A stretch of 46,522 bases of DNA from Sinomicrobium oceani (GCF_900119185.1 NZ_FPJE01000031.1:1-46522); one strand, 5' to 3'. Shown: positions 18,260 through 25,439, counted from the first letter of the stretch. The notes: generated by a model not told the origin, from the letters alone. Made by a program: numbers and translations.

Positions 18260-18364
18260 GGGGCTTCGGTACATTCCGGCATAGCCGGAACACGCAGCCG
18301 CCTCTGTTCCGTCATTTAGCGAGGGCTGAGTGCCGCAACGCAGTGACCGGTGTATCGAAGCCCG
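18260..18364. repeat. Dispersed repeat family 2, copy A (inverted ends)
   Basis: Starts GGGGCTTCGGTACATTCCGG and ends TGTATCGAAGCCCG, giving imperfect terminal inverted repeats. Inside is a TTCCGGC/GCCGGAA hairpin. It is related along its length to 20958-21100, which carries about 40 extra bases in the middle. It lies between the stop codons of convergent genes. No coding frame; it may be a small palindromic (REP-like) or MITE-like unit. Confidence 0.8.
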
Positions 18365-18414
18365 GGATATTTTTACGCCGATCCTAACGACAGGAAGTGG
18401 CAGCGCATATATGG

Positions 18415-19206
18415 CTATACTATCCTTAATACTCCGGAATCCACCCTTAACGATGCTCCGTTAGTGGCTACAGATAACGGGCTGGCAAGATATGTTACCA
18501 GGTTCGCTATCTCTTCCGGAGCTATAAAGCGCTGCAGCAGTATCTCCGGACTGGACTGTTGCAGTACTGCTGTTTTCATCTCCCCGACATTCATTTGCTG
18601 CATGGCTGCTATCTGTTCGATTACCGTCGCTACGCCGTCGGAATACGCAGGTCCGCCCAATACCGTATTTACCGTAACCTCCGTTGCTTTGGTTAGTTTG
18701 GAGAGTCCGTTTGCCACAGCTGCCATGGCCGATTTTGTCATTCCGTAATGTATCATGTTTCCCGGAACGTTAACGCCCGATTCGCTGCTTATCCCTATAA
18801 TCCGCCCCCACTTTTTATTCAACATTCCCGGTAACAGCTTCCTGGACAACCGGATACTGCTCATGACATTAACTTCAAAATACCTATACCAGTCTTCGTC
18901 CGTAACCGCTTCGAAATCCCTGACCTCAAAGATCCCGACATTGTTTACCAGAATATCCACTTCCTGCACCTGTGCCAGTAGATATTCTACATCTTCCTTT
19001 TTCGAAAAATCGGCAGCTATTGCCGCAATACTTCCTTCTGGAAATTCTTCCTGTAGTTTTTCTTTTACCTGTTGTGTTTTTTCTGCATACCGACCGTTAA
19101 TGATCACCGTAACGCCTTCCCGTAACAATTGCTTCGCTACGGCTAATCCTATGCCTTGTGTTGAACCACTTATAAAAGCCCTTTTTCCTTTGAGTTGTAA
19201 ATCCAT
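18415..19206 (-). CDS. Short-chain dehydrogenase/reductase (SDR)
   Basis: 263 residues from ATG 19206. Cofactor motif GSTQGIGLA (TGxxxGxG type, about 14-22), NNVG near 86, catalytic Ser in ISSES near 137 and YGMTK with the catalytic Tyr/Lys near 150. Typical classical SDR, acting on an unknown alcohol or ketone. The TetR-family gene lies upstream on the same strand, and both promoters share a TGTAATGATTA motif, so it is probably TetR-repressed. The longer upstream start would overlap the tetR gene and remove the promoter. Confidence 0.92.
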   Translation of the reverse strand: MDLQLKGKRAFISGSTQGIGLAVAKQLLREGVTVIINGRYAEKTQQVKEKLQEEFPEGSIAAIAADFSKKEDVEYLLAQVQEVDILVNNVGIFEVRDFEAVTDEDWYRYFEVNVMSSIRLSRKLLPGMLNKKWGRIIGISSESGVNVPGNMIHYGMTKSAMAAVANGLSKLTKATEVTVNTVLGGPAYSDGVATVIEQIAAMQQMNVGEMKTAVLQQSSPEILLQRFIAPEEIANLVTYLASPLSVATNGASLRVDSGVLRIV

Positions 19207-19221
19207 TGTTTTTTCATATTT

Positions 19222-19232
19222 GTAATGATTAT
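19222..19232. promoter_or_regulatory. Putative TetR operator in the SDR promoter
   Basis: GTAATGATTAT, 16 nt ahead of the SDR start. It matches the GTAATGATTAC palindrome ahead of the tetR gene. On the minus strand it follows directly after TATTTTTG, a TAnnTTTG-type -7 box, so binding here would block initiation. Confidence 0.55.
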
Positions 19233-19280
19233 TCCAAAAATAGGCACACTTCTCCCCGGCTTGTACAGCCGACAAAAAAA

Positions 19281-19862
19281 TCAATCGATCATTTGGAGTT
19301 GAAGTGCTATTTGTTGTTTAAGGATGTCCCTATCGGGATATATTCTTCGCAGTGAATTTATGCCGCACCAGAACGTTATCAGGTATTTGCCCAGTACATC
19401 GGCAGGCTGCCGGGATTTTATGGTGCCTTTCTTTTGCGCATCGCGAATAATAGTCGTGTAAAGGGCCTCCGTATCCTGTAACAGCTGCATGGCCTCGGCT
19501 TCCAGTTCGCGGTCTACGAATGTCATTTCCACGACAGTATTGGCCACGATACATCCCCGCAAATGCGCCTCCGTATCGGCATCGGCAATACCGAGAAAAA
19601 AGGCTTTGAGCAATGCCACAGGGTTATCACTATTCTCCACATCGCGTTCAAAGGCGTGAAGTGCTTCCCTTCGCTCTTGTAAAGACCTTCGAAACAATTC
19701 TTTCTTCCCGCCCTTAAAGGTATTATACAAGCTTCCCGCGCCTGCGCCTGTTGCTTTACTCAGATCCGAAAGCGAAGTAGCGCTATAGCCCCTTTCCCAA
19801 AACAATTGCTGGGCTTTGTGTACCAGTTCTTCATCCCGGTGAATGTTGGGTCTTCCTTTCAT
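19281..19862 (-). CDS. TetR/AcrR-family transcriptional regulator
   Basis: 193 residues. N-terminal HTH (about 10-56; AQQLFWERGYSATSLSDLSKATGAGAGSLYNTFKGGKKELF) and a helical ligand-binding part. The family binds palindromic operators as dimers and lets go on binding a small ligand. The gene is followed by the SDR gene on the same strand. Matching GTAATGATTA sequences sit before both genes, indicating autoregulation and control of the SDR. Confidence 0.93.
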   Translation of the reverse strand: MKGRPNIHRDEELVHKAQQLFWERGYSATSLSDLSKATGAGAGSLYNTFKGGKKELFRRSLQERREALHAFERDVENSDNPVALLKAFFLGIADADTEAHLRGCIVANTVVEMTFVDRELEAEAMQLLQDTEALYTTIIRDAQKKGTIKSRQPADVLGKYLITFWCGINSLRRIYPDRDILKQQIALQLQMID

Positions 19863-19870
19863 TTAGTATT

Positions 19871-19891
19871 GTAATGATTACTACAAAAGTA
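19871..19891 (-). promoter_or_regulatory. tetR promoter with overlapping operator
   Basis: TACTTTTG (complement of 19884-19891) is a TAnnTTTG -7 box, with TTTG about 18 nt upstream as a -33 box. The perfect palindrome GTAATGATTAC (19871-19881) follows a few bases downstream, 9 nt ahead of the tetR start. The same motif recurs before the SDR gene. Confidence 0.6.
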
Positions 19892-19968
19892 ATAAAACTT
19901 TCCAGACCACAAAGGTCCGCAAGGTCTGTATCAGGATACTATCCTGTAATTCCACATGGCTATAAAAG

Positions 19969-20712
19969 CTAAGAGGTCTGCCACAAAGACTGTAGCAGCA
20001 GCAGCATTCCCACACCAATGAGGCCTATATACACATATTTCAGGAAAGTACCGTCTTTGAGTTTATGGTTAAAGTACCTGCCCAGCAGAATAGCCGGGAT
20101 GATCACCGGAATAGCTATTAAAAAATAGGTGGTTACCGTAGTACTCCACAGCCCTTTATACCAGTATCCCATCATTCCCAAAAAACTGGCGGGTAAAAAG
20201 TAGGCTTGCAGCGTAGCCCGGAAATGCTTTGCCGTCCAATGGCGCATATTGCCATAAACAACAAGCGGCGGGCCATTGACACCGTAGGCTCCACCGAATA
20301 CCCCGGACAGAAAACCACAGACGAACAACCATAATTTATGGTCTGTATGTAACCGAAAACTGTTTTTGGCAGACAGCGCGTACAGGGCGTATAAAATGAT
20401 AAGTAGGCCGAGTCCGCACTTTATAAGATTTTCGTCACCATAAAGAAGTATGACGATACCGGGCGGAATTCCCAGTGCAGCAAAAATAAGCAGCCATTTT
20501 GCACTATGAAAATGTATCTGTTTCCGATCTTGCACTACCACAAAAGCAGCAATGAGAATGGATATTAATACAGAAAGCGGAACTGCAATCTCTATAGGAA
20601 TCAGAAGAATAAGCAACGGAACGGCGATTAAAGACTCTCCGAAACCAAAAGTAGAACGCACCAGTGTTGCTATAAAGATAATTGTTAAAATATAAAATGT
20701 CGTTACATCCAT
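19969..20712 (-). CDS. TauE/SafE-family sulfite/anion exporter
   Basis: 247 residues with about eight membrane helices. The first repeat carries STFGFGESLIAVPLL (residues about 20-34), the second GFLSGVFGGAYGVNGPPLVVYG (about 133-154), the two halves typical of TauE/SafE/DUF81 permeases. These export sulfite, sulfonates or organic anions. No sulfur-metabolism gene is adjacent, so the substrate is unknown. Confidence 0.9.
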   Translation of the reverse strand: MDVTTFYILTIIFIATLVRSTFGFGESLIAVPLLILLIPIEIAVPLSVLISILIAAFVVVQDRKQIHFHSAKWLLIFAALGIPPGIVILLYGDENLIKCGLGLLIILYALYALSAKNSFRLHTDHKLWLFVCGFLSGVFGGAYGVNGPPLVVYGNMRHWTAKHFRATLQAYFLPASFLGMMGYWYKGLWSTTVTTYFLIAIPVIIPAILLGRYFNHKLKDGTFLKYVYIGLIGVGMLLLLQSLWQTS

Positions 20713-20957
20713 ATACCCTGAAAATGCGATTTCCCCGTTTTTCTTACTTCACCCGTCAATGTTACATGTTTACATAGCCTGCATCCCATAACACCTTATT
20801 TGAAACTATATAACAAACATTTCCCTCCTTTCTCTACCTTTTACAAAAATAACAGAGTTCGAACGAAAGCAAAAGTATACTCCCCCATTAATTATACCTT
20901 ATCACGATTTCGTTTTCCGTTTCCTGTTGGCTCTATATTTACCTATTGTATATTGCA
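20713..20957. other. Intergenic region left of repeat copy B
   Basis: AT-rich, with no supported gene. Together with the repeat at 20958-21100 it forms a 400-bp gene-free gap. Confidence 0.4.
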
Positions 20958-21100
20958 GGGGCTTCGGTACATTCCGGCCGGGGCCGGAACACGCAGCCGC
21001 CTCTGTTCCGCCGTTGGTATTTAGACTGGGAAATATGGTGACAGGGGCACCACAAAGCGGGCTGAGTGCCGTAACGTAGTGAAGGGTGTACGAAGCCCGG
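20958..21100. repeat. Dispersed repeat family 2, copy B (inverted ends)
   Basis: Starts GGGGCTTCGGTACATTCCGG and ends GTGTACGAAGCCCGG. Same left 50 bp and right 45 bp as copy A at 18260-18364, with a different, longer middle. The half copy at 7084-7130 corresponds to its right end in reverse. It ends 17 bp from the stop codon of the minus-strand P-loop gene. Confidence 0.8.
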
Positions 21101-21116
21101 TAATGCGTAAGCTCAA

Positions 21117-21671
21117 CTAAAGATTTCTTTTCCTGTAGCTTGTTATTTCGGTCAGCACTTTTTCTACGTTGTCATTCAGATCGGTCTTTCCGTTTAATAT
21201 CAGTATGTTACAATGCAGTATGGTCATCCAGGCCTGATGTAGTTTTAAGGACCTTCCTTCGAAATCGGGATTTTCATATTGAGCGGCCCATTCCAGAAAT
21301 GCTACGGAGTTCTGCCTGGTTTTTTCATCCGTCAGAAGTTTTTCTCCATAACGTTGTGCCTCACGTTTTTTCAGCCGTCGCATTCTCTCGTTATTTTCCA
21401 ACCGGATAAAAACAGCCAAATCAAAAACGGTTTCCCATTCTTTTCCCCAACTTACCATAGAACCACTCAGCACTACGTTAGCCGATGCATTAAAATCTGC
21501 TTTCAGGTTTTCATTACGTTCGGCCAGGGGTATTTTTTCCCGGTAAGGCGGTGTTGTTCTTTTCCAATAATAATCGTCAACATCCAGGTGTCTGAAGTCC
21601 GTCCTTTTCTCTATTTCTTTTCCCAATGTGGTGGTTCCCGAGCCGGAGGCTCCAAACAGAAGAATTTTCAT
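21117..21671 (-). CDS. P-loop nucleotide kinase-like AAA-family ATPase
   Basis: 184 residues from ATG 21671 (MKILLFGASGSGTTTLG). The upstream in-frame start at 21692 would lie inside a repeat. The phosphate loop is GASGSGTT, in which the usual Walker A lysine is replaced by Thr. A DVDDYYW motif near 32 and a lid-like RRLKKREAQRYG near 115 resemble adenylate/shikimate kinase-like proteins annotated as AAA-family ATPases. The function is unknown. Repeat family 1 copy 2 begins 7 bp upstream of the start. Confidence 0.8.
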   Translation of the reverse strand: MKILLFGASGSGTTTLGKEIEKRTDFRHLDVDDYYWKRTTPPYREKIPLAERNENLKADFNASANVVLSGSMVSWGKEWETVFDLAVFIRLENNERMRRLKKREAQRYGEKLLTDEKTRQNSVAFLEWAAQYENPDFEGRSLKLHQAWMTILHCNILILNGKTDLNDNVEKVLTEITSYRKRNL

Positions 21672-21677
21672 TTTACT

Positions 21678-21778
21678 TATTGGCACCGCCAAAGGGTTTA
21701 ATACCCCGGGGCTTGCCTGAAAATTAAAGTTCAGTTTCGTATGAATGCCTCGTGTGCTTGCACCGAGGTCGTTTACTT
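21678..21778 (+). repeat. Dispersed ~100-bp repeat family 1, copy 2
   Basis: TATTGGCACCGCC... to GTTTACTT, highly similar to 23420-23520 and less so to 5651-5750. The left end abuts the start of the P-loop gene. The TTA of GTTTACTT is again a stop codon for a minus-strand frame, here a 35-codon open stretch without an intact gene (see the neighbouring entry). Confidence 0.85.
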
Positions 21779-21880
21779 ACAATCATCAGCACCCAAATAT
21801 ACATAATAATTCCATTGGCTTCCATGAGGCAGATCCATACGACCACTAATAGTCTGCATCACAAAAGCAGATGGTCCTGC
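21773..21880 (-). pseudogene. Vestigial minus-strand reading frame ending in repeat copy 2
   Basis: The minus-strand frame ending at the TAA inside the repeat reads about 35 sense codons back to a TGA, the last part being MDLPHGSQWNYYVYLGADDCK in two pieces. An ATG 28 codons from the end could start a peptide. The composition looks protein-like, but no family was recognised. It could be the C-terminal remnant of a lost gene or a very small gene. Confidence 0.25.
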
Positions 21881-21919
21881 TCAGGCAACGTAAAACACAG
21901 CTATTTCTGCTTTCCTTTT

Positions 21920-21949
21920 GCCCCTGCGTCGTATTATAGGGGCTTTTTT
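21920..21949 (+). terminator. Orphan plus-strand Rho-independent terminator
   Basis: GCCCCT (21920-21925) pairs with AGGGGC (21938-21943), and six T residues follow. No plus-strand gene lies upstream, so it may end a small RNA, or serve readthrough from the left. Confidence 0.5.
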
Positions 21950-21985
21950 CGTTCGTGTTGCTTATCCGGGTGCTACCCCAAAAAG

Positions 21986-22022
21986 CAAACACCACAAACG
22001 GTCAGACCATTTGTGGTGTTTG
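21986..22022 (-). terminator. Terminator of the SDR gene
   Basis: CAAACACCACAAA (21986-21998) is perfectly complementary to TTTGTGGTGTTTG (22010-22022). On the minus strand a C and five T residues follow. It sits 25 bp after the SDR stop codon. Confidence 0.8.
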
Positions 22023-22047
22023 CCCTGATCAGCTACAGGTTACCCCA

Positions 22048-22791
22048 TTATTTTAGCATATAGTTTATAGCGCCACCGTCTACCAATAATTCTGCCCCTG
22101 TGATAAAACTGGCATGGTCCGAAGCCAAAAACAAAACGGTATTTGCTATTTCATCGGCACGGCCTAACCTTTGCAAAGCGGTACTGGCAGCCAGATAGTC
22201 TTTGGCCTCGGCAGATACTACCCCGTCAAGCCCCTCGGTTTGCGTAGGTCCGGGACTCACCATGTTTACCCTTATTTTTCTTTCGGCCAATTCGTTGGCC
22301 GCCACCTGCGCAATTTTATTTACAGCGCCCTTGGTTGCCGAATATACACTGGAATTCAGCGTAGCAGCAGTGGCTACCGTAGATGACGTAAGCACTACCG
22401 AAGCTCCGTCTGCCAGATGCGGCATTAATTGCTGCAATGTAAAAAACAACCCCTTTACGTTGGTGTTGAATTGGGCGTCAAAGTCCGCTTCGGTCATCTG
22501 CGCAATCGGTTTGAACGTAGCTATCCCCGCATTCAGGAAAAGAACATCCACCTTATTTCCGCTTTCGGCTACGGCTTTTTCTAACACAGCTATTCCGCTG
22601 AGGGCGGAAGTGTCGGACACTACCGTTTTTAATTTCGGGCTATCGATCCGTGCCGATGCTTTTTCCAGGTTACCGGCGCTTCGGCTCGTTATCCATACGT
22701 TTGCCCCTGCCCGGACAAATGCTTTTGCGGTAGCAAAACCAATTCCTGTACTCCCGCCTGTAATCACTACATTCTTATCTGTAAAATCCAT
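22048..22791 (-). CDS. Short-chain dehydrogenase/reductase (SDR)
   Basis: 247 residues from ATG 22791. TGGSTGIGFATA (cofactor loop, about 10-21), NAG near 85, STV(A) catalytic Ser near 134, YSATKGA with Tyr/Lys near 147, and the C-terminal FITGAELLVDGG signature. Classical NAD(P)-dependent SDR. It is divergent from an HxlR-family regulator, a very common pairing, and is probably its target. The 30-residue upstream extension would run across the divergent promoter and was rejected. Confidence 0.93.
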   Translation of the reverse strand: MDFTDKNVVITGGSTGIGFATAKAFVRAGANVWITSRSAGNLEKASARIDSPKLKTVVSDTSALSGIAVLEKAVAESGNKVDVLFLNAGIATFKPIAQMTEADFDAQFNTNVKGLFFTLQQLMPHLADGASVVLTSSTVATAATLNSSVYSATKGAVNKIAQVAANELAERKIRVNMVSPGPTQTEGLDGVVSAEAKDYLAASTALQRLGRADEIANTVLFLASDHASFITGAELLVDGGAINYMLK

Positions 22792-22819
22792 TTTTATAAA
22801 ATTTATTGTTTGTATATGA

Positions 22820-22856
22820 CAAAGGTAGATAAGCATTGTTATTTTTAGTAACTTTG
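22820..22856. promoter_or_regulatory. Divergent SDR/HxlR promoter region
   Basis: TACCTTTG on the minus strand (complement of 22820-22827) and TAACTTTG on the plus strand (22849-22856) both fit TAnnTTTG and point away from each other. GTTATTT and AAATAAC form an inverted repeat around the plus-strand box, a candidate HxlR site. Confidence 0.5.
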
Positions 22857-22898
22857 TGTCTATAAATAACAGTAACACCCGTGTAACAAAGTAACATT

Positions 22899-23255
22899 AT
22901 GGAGTGCCAAACAAAAGATTTTCAACAGGAACACAAGAAAGAAATGAGGGCCGTACAGGACGCTATGGACGTACTGAGCGGAAAATGGAAAATACCTATT
23001 ATATCCTCATTGTGTTATTACAACCAAAGGCGTTTTTCGGATATTTTAAATGATATCGACGGGATATCCAACAGGATGTTGAGCAAGGAATTAAAGGAAC
23101 TGGAAATCAATCTATTGGTTAAGCGAACCGTGTTAGACACCCAGCCTGTAAGTGTACACTATCAGCTTACCGACCACGGCCTTACCTTAAGGACCATCAT
23201 CGACAATCTCACCGCATGGGGTGTTACACACCGCAGAAAGATTGTGGGGAAATAA
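22899..23255 (+). CDS. HxlR-family winged-helix transcriptional regulator
   Basis: 118 residues: MDVLSGKWKIPIISSLCYYNQRRFSDILNDI..SNRMLSKELKELE is the defining HxlR winged helix. An N-terminal Cys3 is present, as in redox-responsive HxlR proteins (HypR/QorR type), but its role here is only a guess. Divergent from the SDR gene, which it likely represses. Confidence 0.93.
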   Translation: MECQTKDFQQEHKKEMRAVQDAMDVLSGKWKIPIISSLCYYNQRRFSDILNDIDGISNRMLSKELKELEINLLVKRTVLDTQPVSVHYQLTDHGLTLRTIIDNLTAWGVTHRRKIVGK

Positions 23256-23388
23256 GCTATGGTCCGTACGTTGGTATAGTGGTTTTTTGCGTACTTTATT
23301 AAGGGTATGACAGGGCGTGTGTATTACCTTGCAGGTAACCGTACAATTCCTTCTTTCTACGCATAAGACAATACCATTCCGGCACCTG

Positions 23389-23408
23389 CCATATCAACAT
23401 TGATATGG
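23389..23408. terminator. Hairpin between convergent hxlR-type and SUMF1-domain genes
   Basis: CCATATCA/TGATATGG with a four-base loop (23389-23408), then a T-rich stretch. It can serve as a weak plus-strand terminator for the regulator. Confidence 0.45.
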
Positions 23409-23419
23409 TAGTGTATTTT

Positions 23420-23520
23420 TATTGGCACCGCCAAAGGGTTTAATACCCCGGGGCTTGCCCGGAAATTAAAATTCAGTTTCGTACGAATGCCTCGTGTGCT
23501 CGCACCGAGGTCGTTTACTT
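23420..23520 (+). repeat. Dispersed ~100-bp repeat family 1, copy 3
   Basis: TATTGGCACCGCC... to GTTTACTT, nearly identical to 21678-21778. The TTA at 23515-23517 is the stop codon of the minus-strand SUMF1-domain gene, as in copy 1 with fecR. Confidence 0.88.
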
Positions 23521-24204
23521 TTCCGGGTTAATGGCTATTCTAAACCCCAGATCATCTATTTTGAATGAGAGCGGATGGCTTCTTCGCCGGGTTGTAGCCA
23601 TAACGCTTCTTTCCTGATCGCACCAGCCGCCGCCACGAAAAACGCGATATGTTCCGTAGACGGACTTGTCATAAATATCCGAACACCATTCCCAAACGTT
23701 CCCCAGCATATCATAAAGCCCCCATTCATTGGGTTCTTTTTGTCCGACTTCCCGAGTGCTATGGGCCGAGTTTTCCTTATACCATGCAATTTCACTCAGT
23801 ACTCCGTACCTTATTTCCTTTGTTCCTGCCTGGCATGCATATTGCCATTCCGCTTCTGTAGGCAACCGAAATCCGTTTGCTGTGGAATTAAATGTGACAT
23901 TTTCAGTCTCAAGGTTAATCGTATAACATTTATCTTTTCCTAAAGATTCCGACAGTGCATTACAAAAATTTGCCGCGTCAATCCAGGAAACTGTTTCTAC
24001 AGGTAATTGACGCCCGGCAAATGCCGAAGGATTTTCTCCGGTTACCGCCTGGTAAATATCTTGTGTTACAGGATATTTACCGAGTTTAAAGGCGTCTATA
24101 GCAACCGACCAGGTTTCTTTGGTCCGGTCATCTCTCATACATGCCATTCCTGGCGGGATTGTTACAAACCACGCCTCAATGACCTTTTTATCGATGTTTT
24201 GCAT
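23515..24204 (-). CDS. Formylglycine-generating-enzyme-like (SUMF1 domain) protein
   Basis: 229 residues, one SUMF1/FGE-sulfatase domain: FKLGKYPVTQDIYQAVTGENPSAF, PVETVSWIDAANFCNALS, FRLPTEAEWQYACQAG, NEWGLYDMLGNVWEWCSD, RVFRGGGW and LGFRIA. In true formylglycine-generating enzymes two cysteines lie in the segment after GG(S)W; here only GGGWC has one and the second position is not Cys. The enzyme is therefore probably not a sulfatase activator. There is no signal peptide. No sulfatase is in the window. The last codon is provided by repeat copy 3. Confidence 0.85.
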   Translation of the reverse strand: MQNIDKKVIEAWFVTIPPGMACMRDDRTKETWSVAIDAFKLGKYPVTQDIYQAVTGENPSAFAGRQLPVETVSWIDAANFCNALSESLGKDKCYTINLETENVTFNSTANGFRLPTEAEWQYACQAGTKEIRYGVLSEIAWYKENSAHSTREVGQKEPNEWGLYDMLGNVWEWCSDIYDKSVYGTYRVFRGGGWCDQERSVMATTRRRSHPLSFKIDDLGFRIAINPEK

Positions 24205-24295
24205 AATAGTTTCAGGTTGTTTTCTAATACCGGTTTATGCTCTTTTAGCCGTACCTAAGTTTCCAAGAAGCCTTATCTTTAGACCGCCACTAATG

Positions 24296-24344
24296 AAACC
24301 GCTTAAAGCGGTTTAGCCAGGTCGTAATTTTTTAAAATTACCGG
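24296..24344. terminator. Two adjacent hairpins, terminator-like
   Basis: AAACCGCT/AGCGGTTT (24296-24314) and GTAATTTT/AAAATTAC (about 24327-24344) lie just after the minus-strand small membrane genes and before the SUMF1-domain gene. Either could end the upstream transcript. Confidence 0.45.
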
Positions 24345-24365
24345 CTTGTGCAACGGTTAGCATTG

Positions 24366-24467
24366 TCAGCCACCGGTTGTATTTTTCTTCTTTATCAGTC
24401 CGTAAATAATATTGATCGGAAAAATGAGCTGTCCCACAATCATTAACACAACAATAAGAGTAATCAT
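24366..24467 (-). CDS. Possible 33-aa single-helix membrane peptide
   Basis: MITLIVVLMIVGQLIFPINI then IYGLIKKKNTTGG. It is a hydrophobic helix with a basic tail and follows the COX1-like gene by 16 bp on the same strand. The frame remains open upstream into that gene, so a different start is possible. Supported only by coding appearance and position. Confidence 0.35.
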   Translation of the reverse strand: MITLIVVLMIVGQLIFPINIIYGLIKKKNTTGG

Positions 24468-24483
24468 TAAAGTCAGCTTATTA

Positions 24484-24804
24484 TTAAATGAACTCCATGA
24501 GTTCTGTCCGATAAAATTTAGTCAAAATCCACACCATTAGAGTTCCGCCAAAAGTCAGTCCAACGTGAATCCAATTCAGCCACTTTGATAATTTTCTGTC
24601 CGTTTTATGCATAAACCAATATCCAATTCCGATTATTCCAAAAAGTATTGAAATCAGTATTGCCAAATGTAAATAAGCCATTACATAATACGTGTCGTGA
24701 ACATTCATGTCCAATACGGTATCTTCACTCAAAATTCCAATCAGCATTATTATCGGAATCGCAAGTAAGAAAATCAGATGTGGTTTTTCCATTAATTTGT
24801 TCAT
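24484..24804 (-). CDS. Small COX1-like membrane protein
   Basis: 106 residues from ATG 24804 (an ATG at 24792 is also possible). Three hydrophobic helices (about 10-27, 45-66, 82-98). The central NVHDTYYVMAYLHLAILIS strongly resembles helix X of heme-copper oxidase subunit I (HDTYYVVAHFHYV), though one of the two helix-X histidines is replaced (AYLH for AHFH). It is far too short to be an oxidase. Related stand-alone small proteins occur in Bacteroidota. The role is unknown. Confidence 0.6.
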   Translation of the reverse strand: MNKLMEKPHLIFLLAIPIIMLIGILSEDTVLDMNVHDTYYVMAYLHLAILISILFGIIGIGYWFMHKTDRKLSKWLNWIHVGLTFGGTLMVWILTKFYRTELMEFI

Positions 24805-24872
24805 TCTACTTATGGTTAACAATCTCGGCTATACTTTAAAGGCGGGAGTTCCCGAATTGGCATGAACGCAAA

Positions 24873-24931
24873 CCAAAGCTACGCTGTGTGTTGTAACGTA
24901 TTTCCCACAAAACCTCAAAGCGTAGCTTTGG
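24873..24931. repeat. 12-bp inverted repeat with 35-nt spacer
   Basis: CCAAAGCTACGC (24873-24884) and GCGTAGCTTTGG (24920-24931) are perfect inverted repeats, followed by CCTGCCTGGCAGG (24939-24951). They lie in the 180-bp gap between two minus-strand genes. Could be an RNA stem, terminator remnant or recombination site. Confidence 0.5.
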
Positions 24932-24986
24932 CAAAGTACCTGCCTGGCAGGTTACTTATAGGCATTGCCGGCGGTTTGTTGCTTTT

Positions 24987-25439
24987 TTATTTTTCATTGA
25001 GCTGTTGTGCAAGCCCTACCAAAATCCCCTCTGTTCCACGGATGTAACAAAGTCGATACACATCTTCATACTGCACTATTTCTCCAACAAGTTCCGCACC
25101 TTGTCTGATAAGTCTTGAGACCAACTCGTCAATATGGTCAACCCGGAACATCACGCGTAGATAACCAAGTGAATTAACAGGTGCTGTTCTGTGGTCTGAA
25201 ACGGTTTCGGGTGTTAGAAATTTTGAGATTTCAAGTCGGCTATGTCCGTCAGGGGTAACCATCATCGCCACTTCTACAGATTGATTTTCCAGGCCTGTTA
25301 CTTGTCCTGCCCATTCACCTTCAACCATTCCCCGTCCTTCCAGTGTCAGCCCGACTTCTGTGAAAAAAGAAATGGCATTGTCGAGGTTTTCTACCACGAT
25401 ACCCACGTTATTCATTTCGAGTAACTTACTTTTTTCCAT
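24987..25439 (-). CDS. VOC-family (glyoxalase/bleomycin resistance-like) protein
   Basis: 150 residues. The start MNNVGIVVENLDNAISFFTEVGL (from about residue 9) is the first beta-alpha-beta unit, and FRVDHIDELVSRLIRQGAELVGEIVQYEDVYRLCYIRGTEGILVGLAQQL is the second. This is the usual single-chain VOC fold. Metal ligands are not unambiguous. Proteins of this kind act in detoxification or antibiotic binding; substrate unknown. Confidence 0.88.
   Translation of the reverse strand: MEKSKLLEMNNVGIVVENLDNAISFFTEVGLTLEGRGMVEGEWAGQVTGLENQSVEVAMMVTPDGHSRLEISKFLTPETVSDHRTAPVNSLGYLRVMFRVDHIDELVSRLIRQGAELVGEIVQYEDVYRLCYIRGTEGILVGLAQQLNEK

Noticed and set aside
20800-21024. 74-codon plus-strand frame reaching into repeat copy B
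   Set aside because: Half of it is repeat sequence and the rest has no protein-like pattern.
21986-22022. Possible recombination site (perfect 13-bp inverted repeat)
   Set aside because: Position 25 bp after the SDR stop and the following T-run on the minus strand make it an ordinary terminator.
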